A stretch of DNA of 29,222 nt from Gemmatimonadota bacterium (GCA_020348925.1 CP070758.1:3327360-3356581), one strand, 5' to 3'; shown: positions 14,525 to 21,753, counted from the first letter of the stretch. The notes: generated by a model not told the origin, from the letters alone. Program-made: numbers and translations.

Positions 14525-16825
14525 ATGAAAAGGAGTATGGTGCAGCGGAGACTCGTTCTCGCCTGGATTTGTCTGGGATTTACCTCCATGGTCGGGCAAG
14601 TGGTCCTGATGCGTGAGCTGTTGGTGGTCTTTTACGGAAACGAGATGTCCCTGGGGATTATTCTGGCCTGCTGGCTTTTTTGGGTAGGGGTGGGGAGTCT
14701 TGTTTTGGGAAGATTGGTGACAGAAAATGGGCGCGGAATAAAGGCTTTTGTCCTGTGTCAGATGCTCTTGGCATTATTTCTCCCTCTGTCCCTTGTCATG
14801 ACCCGGATCTCAAAACTGGTCATTGGTGTTTCGCCGGGCGAGATTATGGGACTCTTCACCATGGCAGGTATCTCCTTCGTTCTGTTGGCCCCATTGTGTA
14901 GTGTGCTGGGTTTTCTTTTTGCATTAAGCTGTCGTCTTTTCACTGCTGAAACCAACCGGGCAGCTACACATATCGGACGGATTTACGTTTTCGAAGCCGT
15001 GGGGGCGACCCTGGGCGGTGTACTATTCAGCTATATTTTTATCCATGTTCTGCACCCTTTTCAGATCGCGTGGCTGGTCAGTACGTTCAACCTCCTTTTG
15101 GCATTCATAATCACTCTTTCGAAATCGTATTTTGAAAGAAAAATACTGGCTCTTGCTGTCTTCGGTATTCTCGTTGCCGATCTTGCTCTCGGTGTGTGGG
15201 GTCTTGATACATTACATTGGTCCTCACTCCGCTGGCAGTGGCCAGGGTTTGAATTGATCTCCTCGGAGGATTCTGTCTATGGGAACGTTACCGTGAACGA
15301 GAGAGGTGAACAGCGAAATGTCTTCGGGAACGGACTGCTTCTGTGTGCCCATCCGGATCGCTTCGTGGCAGAGGAGTCGGCTCATTTTGCCCTTTTGGAG
15401 CATCCACATCCCCATCGTGTTTTGCTCATCGGGGGGGGTGTGAGTGGTGCTCTTGAGGAAATCCTGAAGCATCCGGTTGACGAAGTGACATATGTAGAGC
15501 TCGATCCTCTTGTTATTCAAGTGGCCCAGCGCGTGTTATCCAAAGAGCAGTTGATGCTGGATAATCCGAAAGTGATCCTGCACCATCTCGACGGGCGACT
15601 CTACGTGAAACGCGCGACAGTCAAGTATGATGTTATCATTATCAATCTTCCCGAGCCCTTCACGGCCCAGCTCAACAGGTTTTATACTCTTGAGTTCTAT
15701 CGGGAGACGAAGCGAATTTTAAATGATGACGGGATCGTCTCCTTTCGAATAACGTCCGCGGAAAATTACATCAGCAATGATCTTCAAATACTTTTGGCCA
15801 GTTACGATCGTACCCTTCGACAGGTTTTTGCCGAGGTGAAGATCCTCCCCGGCAACACGAACATCTTTTTAGCCTGTCAACAAAGTGGTGTGCTCACATA
15901 TGACACGCACACTCTTGTCGAACGTCTCAAGGAACGACGGATTGAAACGCACTATGTGAGTGAGTATTATCTCCCCTTTCGACTTGCAAGCGAACGGATC
16001 GACTACCTGCATGATCGCATTCGTAGGGCAGACCACACGACGTCGAATACGGACTTTCATCCCATCACTGCTTTTTACAATATGGTTCAGTGGACGACCC
16101 AATTTCAGTCCCCTTTGTCCTCGGTCCTGCGCAGTTTCGGTCGAGTGACCCTGGCGTGGATCCTTCTTCCTCTGGGGGCGGTTTCTCTTCTTCTTTTTGG
16201 GTGGGGCTTTCGCTCCGTCGGTCTGCGACGATCCACTCTGCTTGTGGTCCTTGGGATCACTGGGGCTCTGGAAATTATTTTTGAGGTGGTTCTTCTCATC
16301 GGTTTTCAGATTCTGTATGGATTCGTATACTCAAAGATTGGCATTCTTCTCACGGGATTTATGGTGGGACTGACGAGCGGAGGCTGGTGGATGACGAGGC
16401 GCCTCGGCAGGAAAAATGTGACGCACGGTAGTATTATAAAAATACAGGGTGCTCTTTGCGTGTATCCCCTTGCGATAATTGGTGCTTTCAAGGGCCTTAC
16501 GGTTTTGAGCGGGAACACAATTGTGTTTCTCTCGACAGAAATTCTTTTTCCAGTTCTTATCGCTTTCGGTGGATTCTTGGGTGGAGCGCAGTTTCCTTTG
16601 GCCAACAAGCTCTACATTGAAGGAGGGGGGAGAGCCGAACATGCCGGAGCCAAGGGCTATGGTGTCGATGTTTTGGGATCAAGTCTCGGAGCCCTTATCG
16701 GCGGTTCCCTTTTGATTCCGATTCTCGGGATCTGGAACACTTGTATATTTCTGTCGTGTCTGAGCCTCTTCGCACTTCTTCTCCTCCTTCCCGAGACTCT
16801 CGCTCCCAAAACAGCTTTTTCCTGA
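14525..16825 (+). CDS. Polytopic membrane protein with embedded spermidine-synthase-like methyltransferase-fold domain
   Basis: 766 residues. N-terminal membrane block (about 10-225, roughly 6-7 helices), a Rossmann domain (about 245-480), then a second membrane block (about 540-760). The soluble part shows VLLIGGGVSG (about 299-308), an acidic strand end YVELDP (about 323-328), DGR at 356-358, and YDVIIINLPEP at 368-378. In true aminopropyltransferases an Asp sits where this protein has Asn (INLPEP), so it is probably not a polyamine synthase; the substrate is unknown. 'Fused MFS/spermidine synthase' proteins of this type occur widely. The start is uncertain: M1 lacks a Shine-Dalgarno, while AAGGAG inside the gene favours M5 (14537) or GTG 14540. 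Confidence 0.85.
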   Translation: MKRSMVQRRLVLAWICLGFTSMVGQVVLMRELLVVFYGNEMSLGIILACWLFWVGVGSLVLGRLVTENGRGIKAFVLCQMLLALFLPLSLVMTRISKLVIGVSPGEIMGLFTMAGISFVLLAPLCSVLGFLFALSCRLFTAETNRAATHIGRIYVFEAVGATLGGVLFSYIFIHVLHPFQIAWLVSTFNLLLAFIITLSKSYFERKILALAVFGILVADLALGVWGLDTLHWSSLRWQWPGFELISSEDSVYGNVTVNERGEQRNVFGNGLLLCAHPDRFVAEESAHFALLEHPHPHRVLLIGGGVSGALEEILKHPVDEVTYVELDPLVIQVAQRVLSKEQLMLDNPKVILHHLDGRLYVKRATVKYDVIIINLPEPFTAQLNRFYTLEFYRETKRILNDDGIVSFRITSAENYISNDLQILLASYDRTLRQVFAEVKILPGNTNIFLACQQSGVLTYDTHTLVERLKERRIETHYVSEYYLPFRLASERIDYLHDRIRRADHTTSNTDFHPITAFYNMVQWTTQFQSPLSSVLRSFGRVTLAWILLPLGAVSLLLFGWGFRSVGLRRSTLLVVLGITGALEIIFEVVLLIGFQILYGFVYSKIGILLTGFMVGLTSGGWWMTRRLGRKNVTHGSIIKIQGALCVYPLAIIGAFKGLTVLSGNTIVFLSTEILFPVLIAFGGFLGGAQFPLANKLYIEGGGRAEHAGAKGYGVDVLGSSLGALIGGSLLIPILGIWNTCIFLSCLSLFALLLLLPETLAPKTAFS

Positions 16826-16842
16826 GAAATTTCGGAGAGTTC

Positions 16843-16871
16843 TTGACTTTGATGAATAAAAACAGTATGTT
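16843..16871 (+). promoter_or_regulatory. Sigma-70 promoter of the NtrBC-type operon
   Basis: TTGACT (16843-16848), 17 bp, TATGTT (16866-16871), about 85 bp before the kinase ATG and just after the preceding stop codon. Confidence 0.6.
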
Positions 16872-16959
16872 CATACGCTATTTCCATAGAGAATGTGGTC
16901 TCTCTTGGAAAACCTGAAGCAAGAATAATTAAAATGAGCAGGAGGAGAGGACATCACCG

Positions 16960-18114
16960 ATGAAATTGAACATCGAAGGGAAGAGAATTTTTGCGATTAC
17001 CCTCTTGGTCGTCATCATTTCGTTTCTTCATTATGTTACCAGCATTCAATCCCCTCATCTCCACGCCATATACGCCCGGGCTTATTATATCCCCATTATC
17101 CTGGCAGCCTTCTGGTATAGCTTGAGAGGCGGGATTGTCGTGTCCGCGGTCGTCGGTCTCATTTATCTGCCCCACGTCATCTTTCAGTGGGGTGGTGGCT
17201 TGGGAAATCTGAGTCGGTTTCTGGAGATCGTGATGTTCATCGTGGGGGGATTGCTGACAGGTCTTATGGTTGAGCTAGTGGTGGAGCAGAGGAACAAGTA
17301 TCAAAAGAATGCCCAGGAGCTGGTACGATCGTACGAAAAACTGAGGGGGCAGACCGAAAAACTCCTGGAAATGGAGGATCATCTCCGGACTTCTGACCGA
17401 TTGGCCGTTATGGGGGAACTGAGCGCCAGTTTGGCCCACGAGGTGAGAAATCCTCTCGGATCGATCAGAGGTACCGTCGATATTCTGAGGAAAGAATTCC
17501 CGGCCGGTGGCAAGCACATGGAATTCTTTAAAATATTGGTGCAGGAGGTCAATCGTCTGAATGAGGTTGTCGAGCGCTATCTCGGACTGGCGAAGCAAAA
17601 GCGGCAGAAAATGGTTGAAAAAAACTTATGTGATATCGTTCAATCCGTGGTCGATCTCGTCTCCGCAAAGGCTCGCAAGGAAAAGATCGATCTTATTGTT
17701 GTGAAACCTGCGGAGACAATTACAGTATTCACCGATGAGACGCTTCTGCAACAGGTCTTACTCAATATTCTTCTGAATGCCATGGCCTCAATGGAAGAGG
17801 GTGGGCGCATCCTCATCTCCCCTTCACTCAAGAGAGAAGCCCCGAAGGCAGGAACCTCCCCTCACCCCTACGCTTCAGTGACCGTTTCCGATACGGGCAA
17901 GGGGATAAAGGAGGCGGAGATCGATAACGTTTTCAAACCTTTCTATACGACGAAGGCCGAGGGAACGGGTCTGGGCTTGGCCATTGCCAAGCGCTCTCTC
18001 CAACAGCTCGGTGGAGAAATCGGGCTGGAGAGTAAGGAGGGAGCCGGAACCTTAGTCACAATTACTCTTCCTTCAGCGGAGGGAAAGCGGAAGAATCTAT
18101 GGGATCAATCTTAG
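16960..18114 (+). CDS. NtrB/ZraS-type membrane sensor histidine kinase
   Basis: 384 residues. Three to four membrane helices at the N-terminus (about 8-27, 40-75, 88-107) form a compact sensor with little periplasmic sequence. A coiled linker follows (110-140), then HisKA with phospho-accepting H160 in LAHEVRNPLGSIRG, and the HATPase domain: N-box near 269-273 (NILLNAM), G1 DTGKGI (311-316), F-box FKPFYTTK, G2 GTGLGLAIA (335-343). All catalytic motifs are intact. It overlaps the downstream response regulator by 16 bp, so they are cotranscribed and coupled. GGAGAGG stands 9 bp before the ATG. The signal is unknown. The metal-efflux locus downstream makes a ZraS-like metal signal attractive but unproven. 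Confidence 0.93.
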   Translation: MKLNIEGKRIFAITLLVVIISFLHYVTSIQSPHLHAIYARAYYIPIILAAFWYSLRGGIVVSAVVGLIYLPHVIFQWGGGLGNLSRFLEIVMFIVGGLLTGLMVELVVEQRNKYQKNAQELVRSYEKLRGQTEKLLEMEDHLRTSDRLAVMGELSASLAHEVRNPLGSIRGTVDILRKEFPAGGKHMEFFKILVQEVNRLNEVVERYLGLAKQKRQKMVEKNLCDIVQSVVDLVSAKARKEKIDLIVVKPAETITVFTDETLLQQVLLNILLNAMASMEEGGRILISPSLKREAPKAGTSPHPYASVTVSDTGKGIKEAEIDNVFKPFYTTKAEGTGLGLAIAKRSLQQLGGEIGLESKEGAGTLVTITLPSAEGKRKNLWDQS

Positions 18115-19442
18115 TCATTGACGACGACGAAAGTTTCATCCGGGTTCTGGAGCATATGTTGATTGAAGACGGCCATCGGGTGGCGACGGCCAGTGACGGT
18201 GAACGCGGACTCAAGATCTTCAAGGGCGGTTCTTTCGACATTGTACTCACGGATCTGATGATGCCCAAGCTCGACGGCATGGCGGTCCTCAAGGAGGTGA
18301 GACGAATCGATCGAGAGGCGATCGTCATTTTCATCACTGCCCATGGGACCGTGGAGAATGCAGTTGAAGCCTGTCGCCTCGGAGCTACCGATTATATCAC
18401 GAAACCATTCAGCCATGAGCAGTTGAGTTTCGTCGTGGAGAAGGCGATCAAGGTGCGGGAATTGCTCTCGGAGAATATTCGCCTGCAAACTGAATTGTCT
18501 GAGAAGTATCAATTCAAGAATATTGTGGGGCGAAGCGCCCGGATGGAAGAGGTCTTTCGGCTGGCAGGCCAGGTAGCAGGGAGCGATGCCACAGTTCTTC
18601 TACTGGGAGAAAGCGGCACCGGAAAAGAACTCATTGCACGGGCGATCCATTTTAACAGTCCGAGGGAGAAAAGACGTTTTATGGCCATCAACTGTGCGTC
18701 CATTCCGGACAATCTGATGGAGAGTGAACTCTTCGGCCATGTGAAAGGTGCTTTCACCGGAGCGATGAAGGATAAAAAAGGTAAGTTTGAGTTGGCTGAT
18801 GGCGGGACCATCTTCCTCGATGAAGTGGCCGATTTAAAGAGCGACCTCCAGGCGAAACTTCTCCGTTTTTTACAGGAGCGAGAGTTTGAACCTGTCGGTG
18901 CTACCGAGCCGATACGAGTCGATGTCCGTATCATCGCAGCAACCAACAAGGATCTTGAAAAATTAATCCGCGAGGAGAAGTTTCGCGAGGATCTCTATTA
19001 CAGGCTGAGCGTTGTACCCGTCGTGCTCCCACCTTTGAGAGCGAGGAAGGACGATATTCCCCTGCTCGTCGATCATTTCCTGAGGAAATACGGAGGGGAA
19101 AAATCCTTCACCGTCGCTGACGATGCCATGAAGATTCTTTACGAGTTCGACTGGCCGGGCAACGTCCGGGAACTGGAAAACGTGGTGGAACGGGCCGTCG
19201 TGTTGGCCGGAGGCGGGGTGATAACGTCCGATTTACTCCCCTCATCACTTCGGACAGGGCGTTTCGAGGGAAAAGAATTCGAGGTCACCACAGAGGGTCT
19301 CTCCATGGCCGAAGTTGAAAGGCAGACTCTTCTTGCAGCCTTGGAGCGCACGGGCTGGAACAAGACCAAAGCGGCGGAGTCACTGGAGATTCCGCGACAT
19401 GTTTTGATGTATAAAATGAAGAAATTGGGACTCCAAGGCTAA
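18099..19442 (+). CDS. NtrC-family sigma-54 response regulator (REC-AAA+-Fis)
   Basis: 447 residues. Receiver domain (about 3-115) with the acidic pocket D8-D10, phospho-acceptor D52 in LTDLMMP, T80 and K102. The AAA+ domain has Walker A GESGTGKE (170-177), GAFTGA (218-223), GGTIFLDEV, and an intact sensor motif AATNKDL. The C-terminal Fis HTH is NKTKAAESLEIPRHVLMYKM. It should activate sigma-54 promoters after phosphorylation by the overlapping upstream kinase. Two sigma-54 promoter matches (about 20018 and 20424) and a cluster of repeated half-sites (19893-19936) lie in the 1 kb after its stop, making a local regulon likely. Confidence 0.95.
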   Translation: MGSILVIDDDESFIRVLEHMLIEDGHRVATASDGERGLKIFKGGSFDIVLTDLMMPKLDGMAVLKEVRRIDREAIVIFITAHGTVENAVEACRLGATDYITKPFSHEQLSFVVEKAIKVRELLSENIRLQTELSEKYQFKNIVGRSARMEEVFRLAGQVAGSDATVLLLGESGTGKELIARAIHFNSPREKRRFMAINCASIPDNLMESELFGHVKGAFTGAMKDKKGKFELADGGTIFLDEVADLKSDLQAKLLRFLQEREFEPVGATEPIRVDVRIIAATNKDLEKLIREEKFREDLYYRLSVVPVVLPPLRARKDDIPLLVDHFLRKYGGEKSFTVADDAMKILYEFDWPGNVRELENVVERAVVLAGGGVITSDLLPSSLRTGRFEGKEFEVTTEGLSMAEVERQTLLAALERTGWNKTKAAESLEIPRHVLMYKMKKLGLQG

Positions 19443-19524
19443 ATGCTATGGTTCGAAAGTTCGTTGCCGTCTTTTCGCGTTTGTTTCAAAAATAGGGCCA
19501 TCGAGAAAAACCTGATCAGTGGCA

Positions 19525-19760
19525 GTCATTGCCAGCCTTCCGATGCCTCGGAACCTTGTCTGGGAGCAGCCGAAGGGACAAACGTCAGCCCGCGATCTCT
19601 TTTCTTAAGCTGTCTCTGCGGGCACCGGGCAGAGCCCGGGACAAAGTACGCATGCGATATTTGCCTCACACCTGATAATGTGAGGGAAGCGGAGCAATCT
19701 TTCTCGAACACAGAGAGCGCTTCTTCCTGCCCTGCTCCGCACGACATTCCTCGCAGTGAC
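19525..19760. repeat. Dispersed inverted-repeat element of the GTCAxTGC type
   Basis: The left end GTCATTGCCAG (19525-19535) is mirrored by CTCGCAGTGAC (19750-19760), and GGAGCAATC lies inside. The sequence resembles the common bacterial intergenic repeat with GTCATTGCGAGG at its ends and GCAATC nearby. Internal GC-rich inverted repeats (CCGGGC-AGA-GCCCGG at 19625-19639; GCCCGC/GCGGGC around 19590-19625) add foldback structure. Open frames across it are by-products. Copy number elsewhere in the genome would confirm it. Confidence 0.45.
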
Positions 19761-19892
19761 GACTTGAGACGAGACAATTGCTCTGTCCTGCCCAGTGCAG
19801 AAGTTCCCCCTTCTGAGGAACGCTCCCTCCGAGGTGCGTTCCTAATAATGAGACAAACGAACTCGCATGAAGCGGTTGGTTTCAAGCAATTC

Positions 19893-19936
19893 GTGCACAA
19901 AAGTGCATGAATTGCACCTCTCCCTGTGCACGTGCA
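19893..19936. promoter_or_regulatory. Cluster of TGCAC/GTGCA half-sites, probable NtrC-type enhancer (UAS)
   Basis: Within 44 bp there are several copies of GTGCA or its complement TGCAC. They form the dyads TGCAC-AAAA-GTGCA (19894-19907), GTGCA-N5-TGCAC (19903-19917) and TGCACGTGCA (19927-19936). The cluster ends about 80 bp upstream of the sigma-54 promoter at about 20018, a usual enhancer distance. The regulator encoded just upstream is the natural candidate to bind it. Confidence 0.55.
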
Positions 19937-20016
19937 TTTGTATTGAATTCTGACTCTTTAATTGTATCCCCTTGTATTACATTACTATAGTAATCTTTTT
20001 ATATTTTTTTGTTGTT

Positions 20017-20033
20017 CTGGCACGAAATTTGTT
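20017..20033 (+). promoter_or_regulatory. Sigma-54 (-24/-12) promoter, ncRNA-proximal
   Basis: CTGGCACGAAATTTGTT matches the consensus YTGGCACGRNNNTTGCW at every fixed position except T for C in the -12 element. GG (20019-20020) and GT (20031-20032) are separated by 10 bp. The expected start falls near 20043, in GGGGCAG. Confidence 0.6.
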
Positions 20034-20042
20034 TATTAAAGG

Positions 20043-20314
20043 GGCAGTTGTATGACGAACTCATTTATGCTCCTTTCCTTTCAGTCGATTTGTTTGAAAG
20101 GGAAGCCGAAAGATAGATTGAAAGACAACCGCAGGCGAGTAGCCGGGTTATGACAAAACGATAAGCTAACCTACCTATTCGTCCTACCAAATTTTCCGCT
20201 ATTGTTCCCTCTTTTGGTGAAAGCCTGCGGTGTTTTTCAAACCTTCAGGTTAAAACCTGGTTCTTCCTCCTGCAGAATAATCGACACCGAATGAAGATTA
20301 TTCTGCATTTTTTT
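20043..20314 (+). ncRNA. Candidate sigma-54-driven structured RNA (about 270 nt)
   Basis: It is bounded by a sigma-54 promoter and a strong terminator, with no normal gene between. Foldable parts: hairpin CTTTCCTTTC (20073-20082) with GAAAGGGAAG (20096-20105); a perfect 9-bp long-range stem ACCGCAGGC (20128-20136) with GCCTGCGGT (20223-20231), followed by TGTTTTT; and the terminator hairpin. The first strand of the long stem can instead fold locally (AACC...GGC-GAGTA-GCC...GGTT, about 20127-20150), so two folds compete. A 33-codon frame (20052-20153, starts MTNSFM, ends RVAGL) covers that region, so a leader peptide or dual-function RNA is possible. I recognise no known RNA family. Confidence 0.45.
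20271..20314 (+). terminator. Strong intrinsic terminator
   Basis: TGCAGAATAATC (20271-20282) and GATTATTCTGCA (20296-20307) form a perfect 12-bp stem with a 13-nt loop, followed by seven T (20308-20314). Confidence 0.9.
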
Positions 20315-20372
20315 GCTCTTCAATATACGACAGAAAGAAACGTCACCTTCGAGAGGTTTGTAACCCTTTGGG

Positions 20373-20413
20373 AATAAGCCGTTAGCGAGAAACGCGAACG
20401 GCTTATTTTTTTG
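20373..20413 (+). terminator. Second strong intrinsic terminator
   Basis: AATAAGCCGTT (20373-20383) and AACGGCTTATT (20397-20407) form an 11-bp perfect stem. The loop can add a GCG/CGC pair. A T-run follows. It lies 10 bp before the next sigma-54 promoter and shields it from upstream transcription. Confidence 0.88.
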
Positions 20414-20423
20414 GTACCGAAAA

Positions 20424-20439
20424 TGGCACGGAACTTGCG
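20424..20439 (+). promoter_or_regulatory. Sigma-54 (-24/-12) promoter of the metal locus
   Basis: TGGCACGGAACTTGCG has the full TGGCACG and TTGC elements, with GG (20425-20426) and GC (20437-20438) 10 bp apart. The expected start at about 20449 gives a leader of about 60 nt before the GTG at 20510. Confidence 0.75.
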
Positions 20440-20509
20440 ATAGGGTCTATTGAAAGTTGCCCAAAGGATGTTTGCCTGAGAATTGTGTGAATCGAAAGAG
20501 GAGTTGAAT

Positions 20510-20851
20510 GTGACCGGGATAATGAAAGTGAATAAGATAGGACTCATGTTGGTTCTGGTGGGAGTCGTTGGGACTGTGCTCTTCTTTCCATGGAAGTTAG
20601 AGAACGGAAGAACGTGCATGGCCCAACGTTACATCCATGGTGAAGGCCTTCAGGCCGAAGGAAATTCCATGATGGAACATGGTCATTCCCTCGCTCGATA
20701 TTACGTTTTTCACTACGGATTGTTTTGGTGGGTGAGCATGGGATTGATAATAACCGGATTCTGTCTCGTTCGAAAGAAAAAACCGATAGAAGAAGATGTC
20801 AGAATGAGCCGGGAAATGAAGAGAGTGGAAGCAGCAAAAATGACGGAATGA
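20510..20851 (+). CDS. Small two-helix membrane protein with His/Met-rich loop
   Basis: 113 residues, family not recognised. The first membrane helix is at about 8-27 (GLMLVLVGVVGTVLFFP) and the second at about 66-88 (HYGLFWWVSMGLIITGFCLV). The loop between them is rich in possible soft-metal ligands (TCMAQRYIHGE, then MMEHGHSLARYYVFHY), and the C-terminal tail is charged. I place the start at GTG 20510 because AAAGAGGAG sits 6 bp upstream; ATG 20522 is an alternative. It is the first gene after the sigma-54 promoter at 20424 and precedes metal-binding and efflux genes, so a role in Cu/Ag sensing or handling at the inner membrane is likely but inferred. Confidence 0.75.
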   Translation: MTGIMKVNKIGLMLVLVGVVGTVLFFPWKLENGRTCMAQRYIHGEGLQAEGNSMMEHGHSLARYYVFHYGLFWWVSMGLIITGFCLVRKKKPIEEDVRMSREMKRVEAAKMTE

Positions 20852-20946
20852 GGAAAGGAGGAAGTCATGTAGAATGTCGAAAGCTCTTGGCGAGAGAATA
20901 TTGTTTTTCGTTGTAAATTGAGTTCCATTTTAAGGAGGCTTATAAG

Positions 20947-21657
20947 ATGAAAAGGACATTTCTTGTATTGAGTATGATAGCAATGGGTGCGCTGGTATTT
21001 GGATCTTCTGGTGAAGCTCAGATGCAGCATGAGCACCCTCGTGGCGAGAAGATTGAAAAGACGCAGGGGGATGAGGTCGTTTGTCCTGTGACGGACAGGG
21101 TCATGAAGCGGGCGGAAGCCCCGGCGTCCTATACATTGTACTTCGCATCCGAGGCAGCCATGGATGCTTTTCTTAAAAATCCTGCCAAATTTCTTACGGC
21201 TGCGTGTCCGGTGATGGGTGGTGAAGCCAACAAGCTTACGGCGACCTACAGCAATTACGACGGTGTTGCTTATCATTTCTGCTGCGCCGGGTGCAAGGAG
21301 ATATTTGAAAAAGAGCCGAAGAAATATATCGGGAAAGCACAGAAGAAGTCGGAGATCCATGGCCATTCTGAAATGAATTTTGGGGCAGCGACTGGAAGCG
21401 ATGTGATGGGTAACACTGGCTATATGGGGTGTAGCAGTACCGGTTCTGAGAAGGATCAAAAAGGACACTCTTGCGGAATGTCTCACAAATCTGATGCCAC
21501 GAAAGGTTCTGCGGGCATGGCTGATCCGGTGTGCGGGATGAAGGTTTCCTCGAAGGACGGTGTTCACTCAGAATTTCACGGTAAGGAGTACTATTTCTGT
21601 TCGACTCAGTGTCAGGAGAAGTTCGAGAAGGCGCCGGAGGATTATATCAAGAGGTAA
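20947..21657 (+). CDS. Exported protein with three YHS/TRASH-type metal-binding modules
   Basis: 236 residues. Signal peptide at about 1-24 (FLVLSMIAMGALVFGSSGEA). Three related modules follow. Module 1 (about 44-83) has VCPVTD but ends YTLYFASEAAMDAFLKNPAKF, without the distal Cys pair. Module 2 (about 86-128) has ACPVMGG and YHFCCAGCKEIFEKEPKKY. Module 3 (about 193-235) has DPVCGMKV and YYFCSTQCQEKFEKAPEDY. The linker (130-190) is rich in His, Met, Cys and Ser. YHS/TRASH domains bind copper and other soft metals, so this is probably a periplasmic metal scavenger or chaperone. The SD 'AAGGAGG' precedes the ATG. A terminator follows, so the later genes may have their own promoter. Confidence 0.88.
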   Translation: MKRTFLVLSMIAMGALVFGSSGEAQMQHEHPRGEKIEKTQGDEVVCPVTDRVMKRAEAPASYTLYFASEAAMDAFLKNPAKFLTAACPVMGGEANKLTATYSNYDGVAYHFCCAGCKEIFEKEPKKYIGKAQKKSEIHGHSEMNFGAATGSDVMGNTGYMGCSSTGSEKDQKGHSCGMSHKSDATKGSAGMADPVCGMKVSSKDGVHSEFHGKEYYFCSTQCQEKFEKAPEDYIKR

Positions 21658-21687
21658 GCGGAGTGGAGAGAAGTATGTGGGGAAAAA

Positions 21688-21720
21688 GGGCAGGGGTTCA
21701 ATCCCCTGCCCCCATTTTTC
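21688..21720 (+). terminator. Intrinsic terminator after the YHS-protein gene
   Basis: GGGCAGGGG (21688-21696) and CCCCTGCCC (21703-21711), a 9-bp stem with TTCAAT loop, then CCATTTTTC. The stem sequence closely resembles the terminator at 6201-6240. Confidence 0.8.
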
Positions 21721-21753
21721 AAGCGGAGATAAGATAGAAAGGATTGAGGAACT

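Larger units (their letters stand above)
19443..20509. other. 1.07-kb regulatory/non-coding region between the two-component genes and the metal locus
   Basis: No protein gene of normal size is credible here. The 155-codon plus-strand frame and 124-codon minus-strand frame at 19.4-19.9 kb lie in a repeat element and have repeat-type composition. The region holds, in order: an inverted-repeat element (19525-19760), a hairpin (19816-19843), a half-site cluster (19893-19936), a sigma-54 promoter (about 20018), a structured RNA with terminator (20043-20314), a second terminator (20373-20413) and a second sigma-54 promoter (20424). Each is listed separately. Confidence 0.7.

Noticed and set aside
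19443-19910. Plus-strand 155-codon frame and minus-strand 124-codon frame.
   Set aside because: They overlap on opposite strands across a repeat element, have no Shine-Dalgarno, and the translations look like typical repeat-derived noise.
20131-20153. AGTAGCCGGGTTATG looks like the 3' arm of a c-di-GMP-I (GEMM) riboswitch.
   Set aside because: The required 5' boxes (GGGCAAACC and GACGCAAAGCC) are absent upstream, so I treat the RNA as unassigned.
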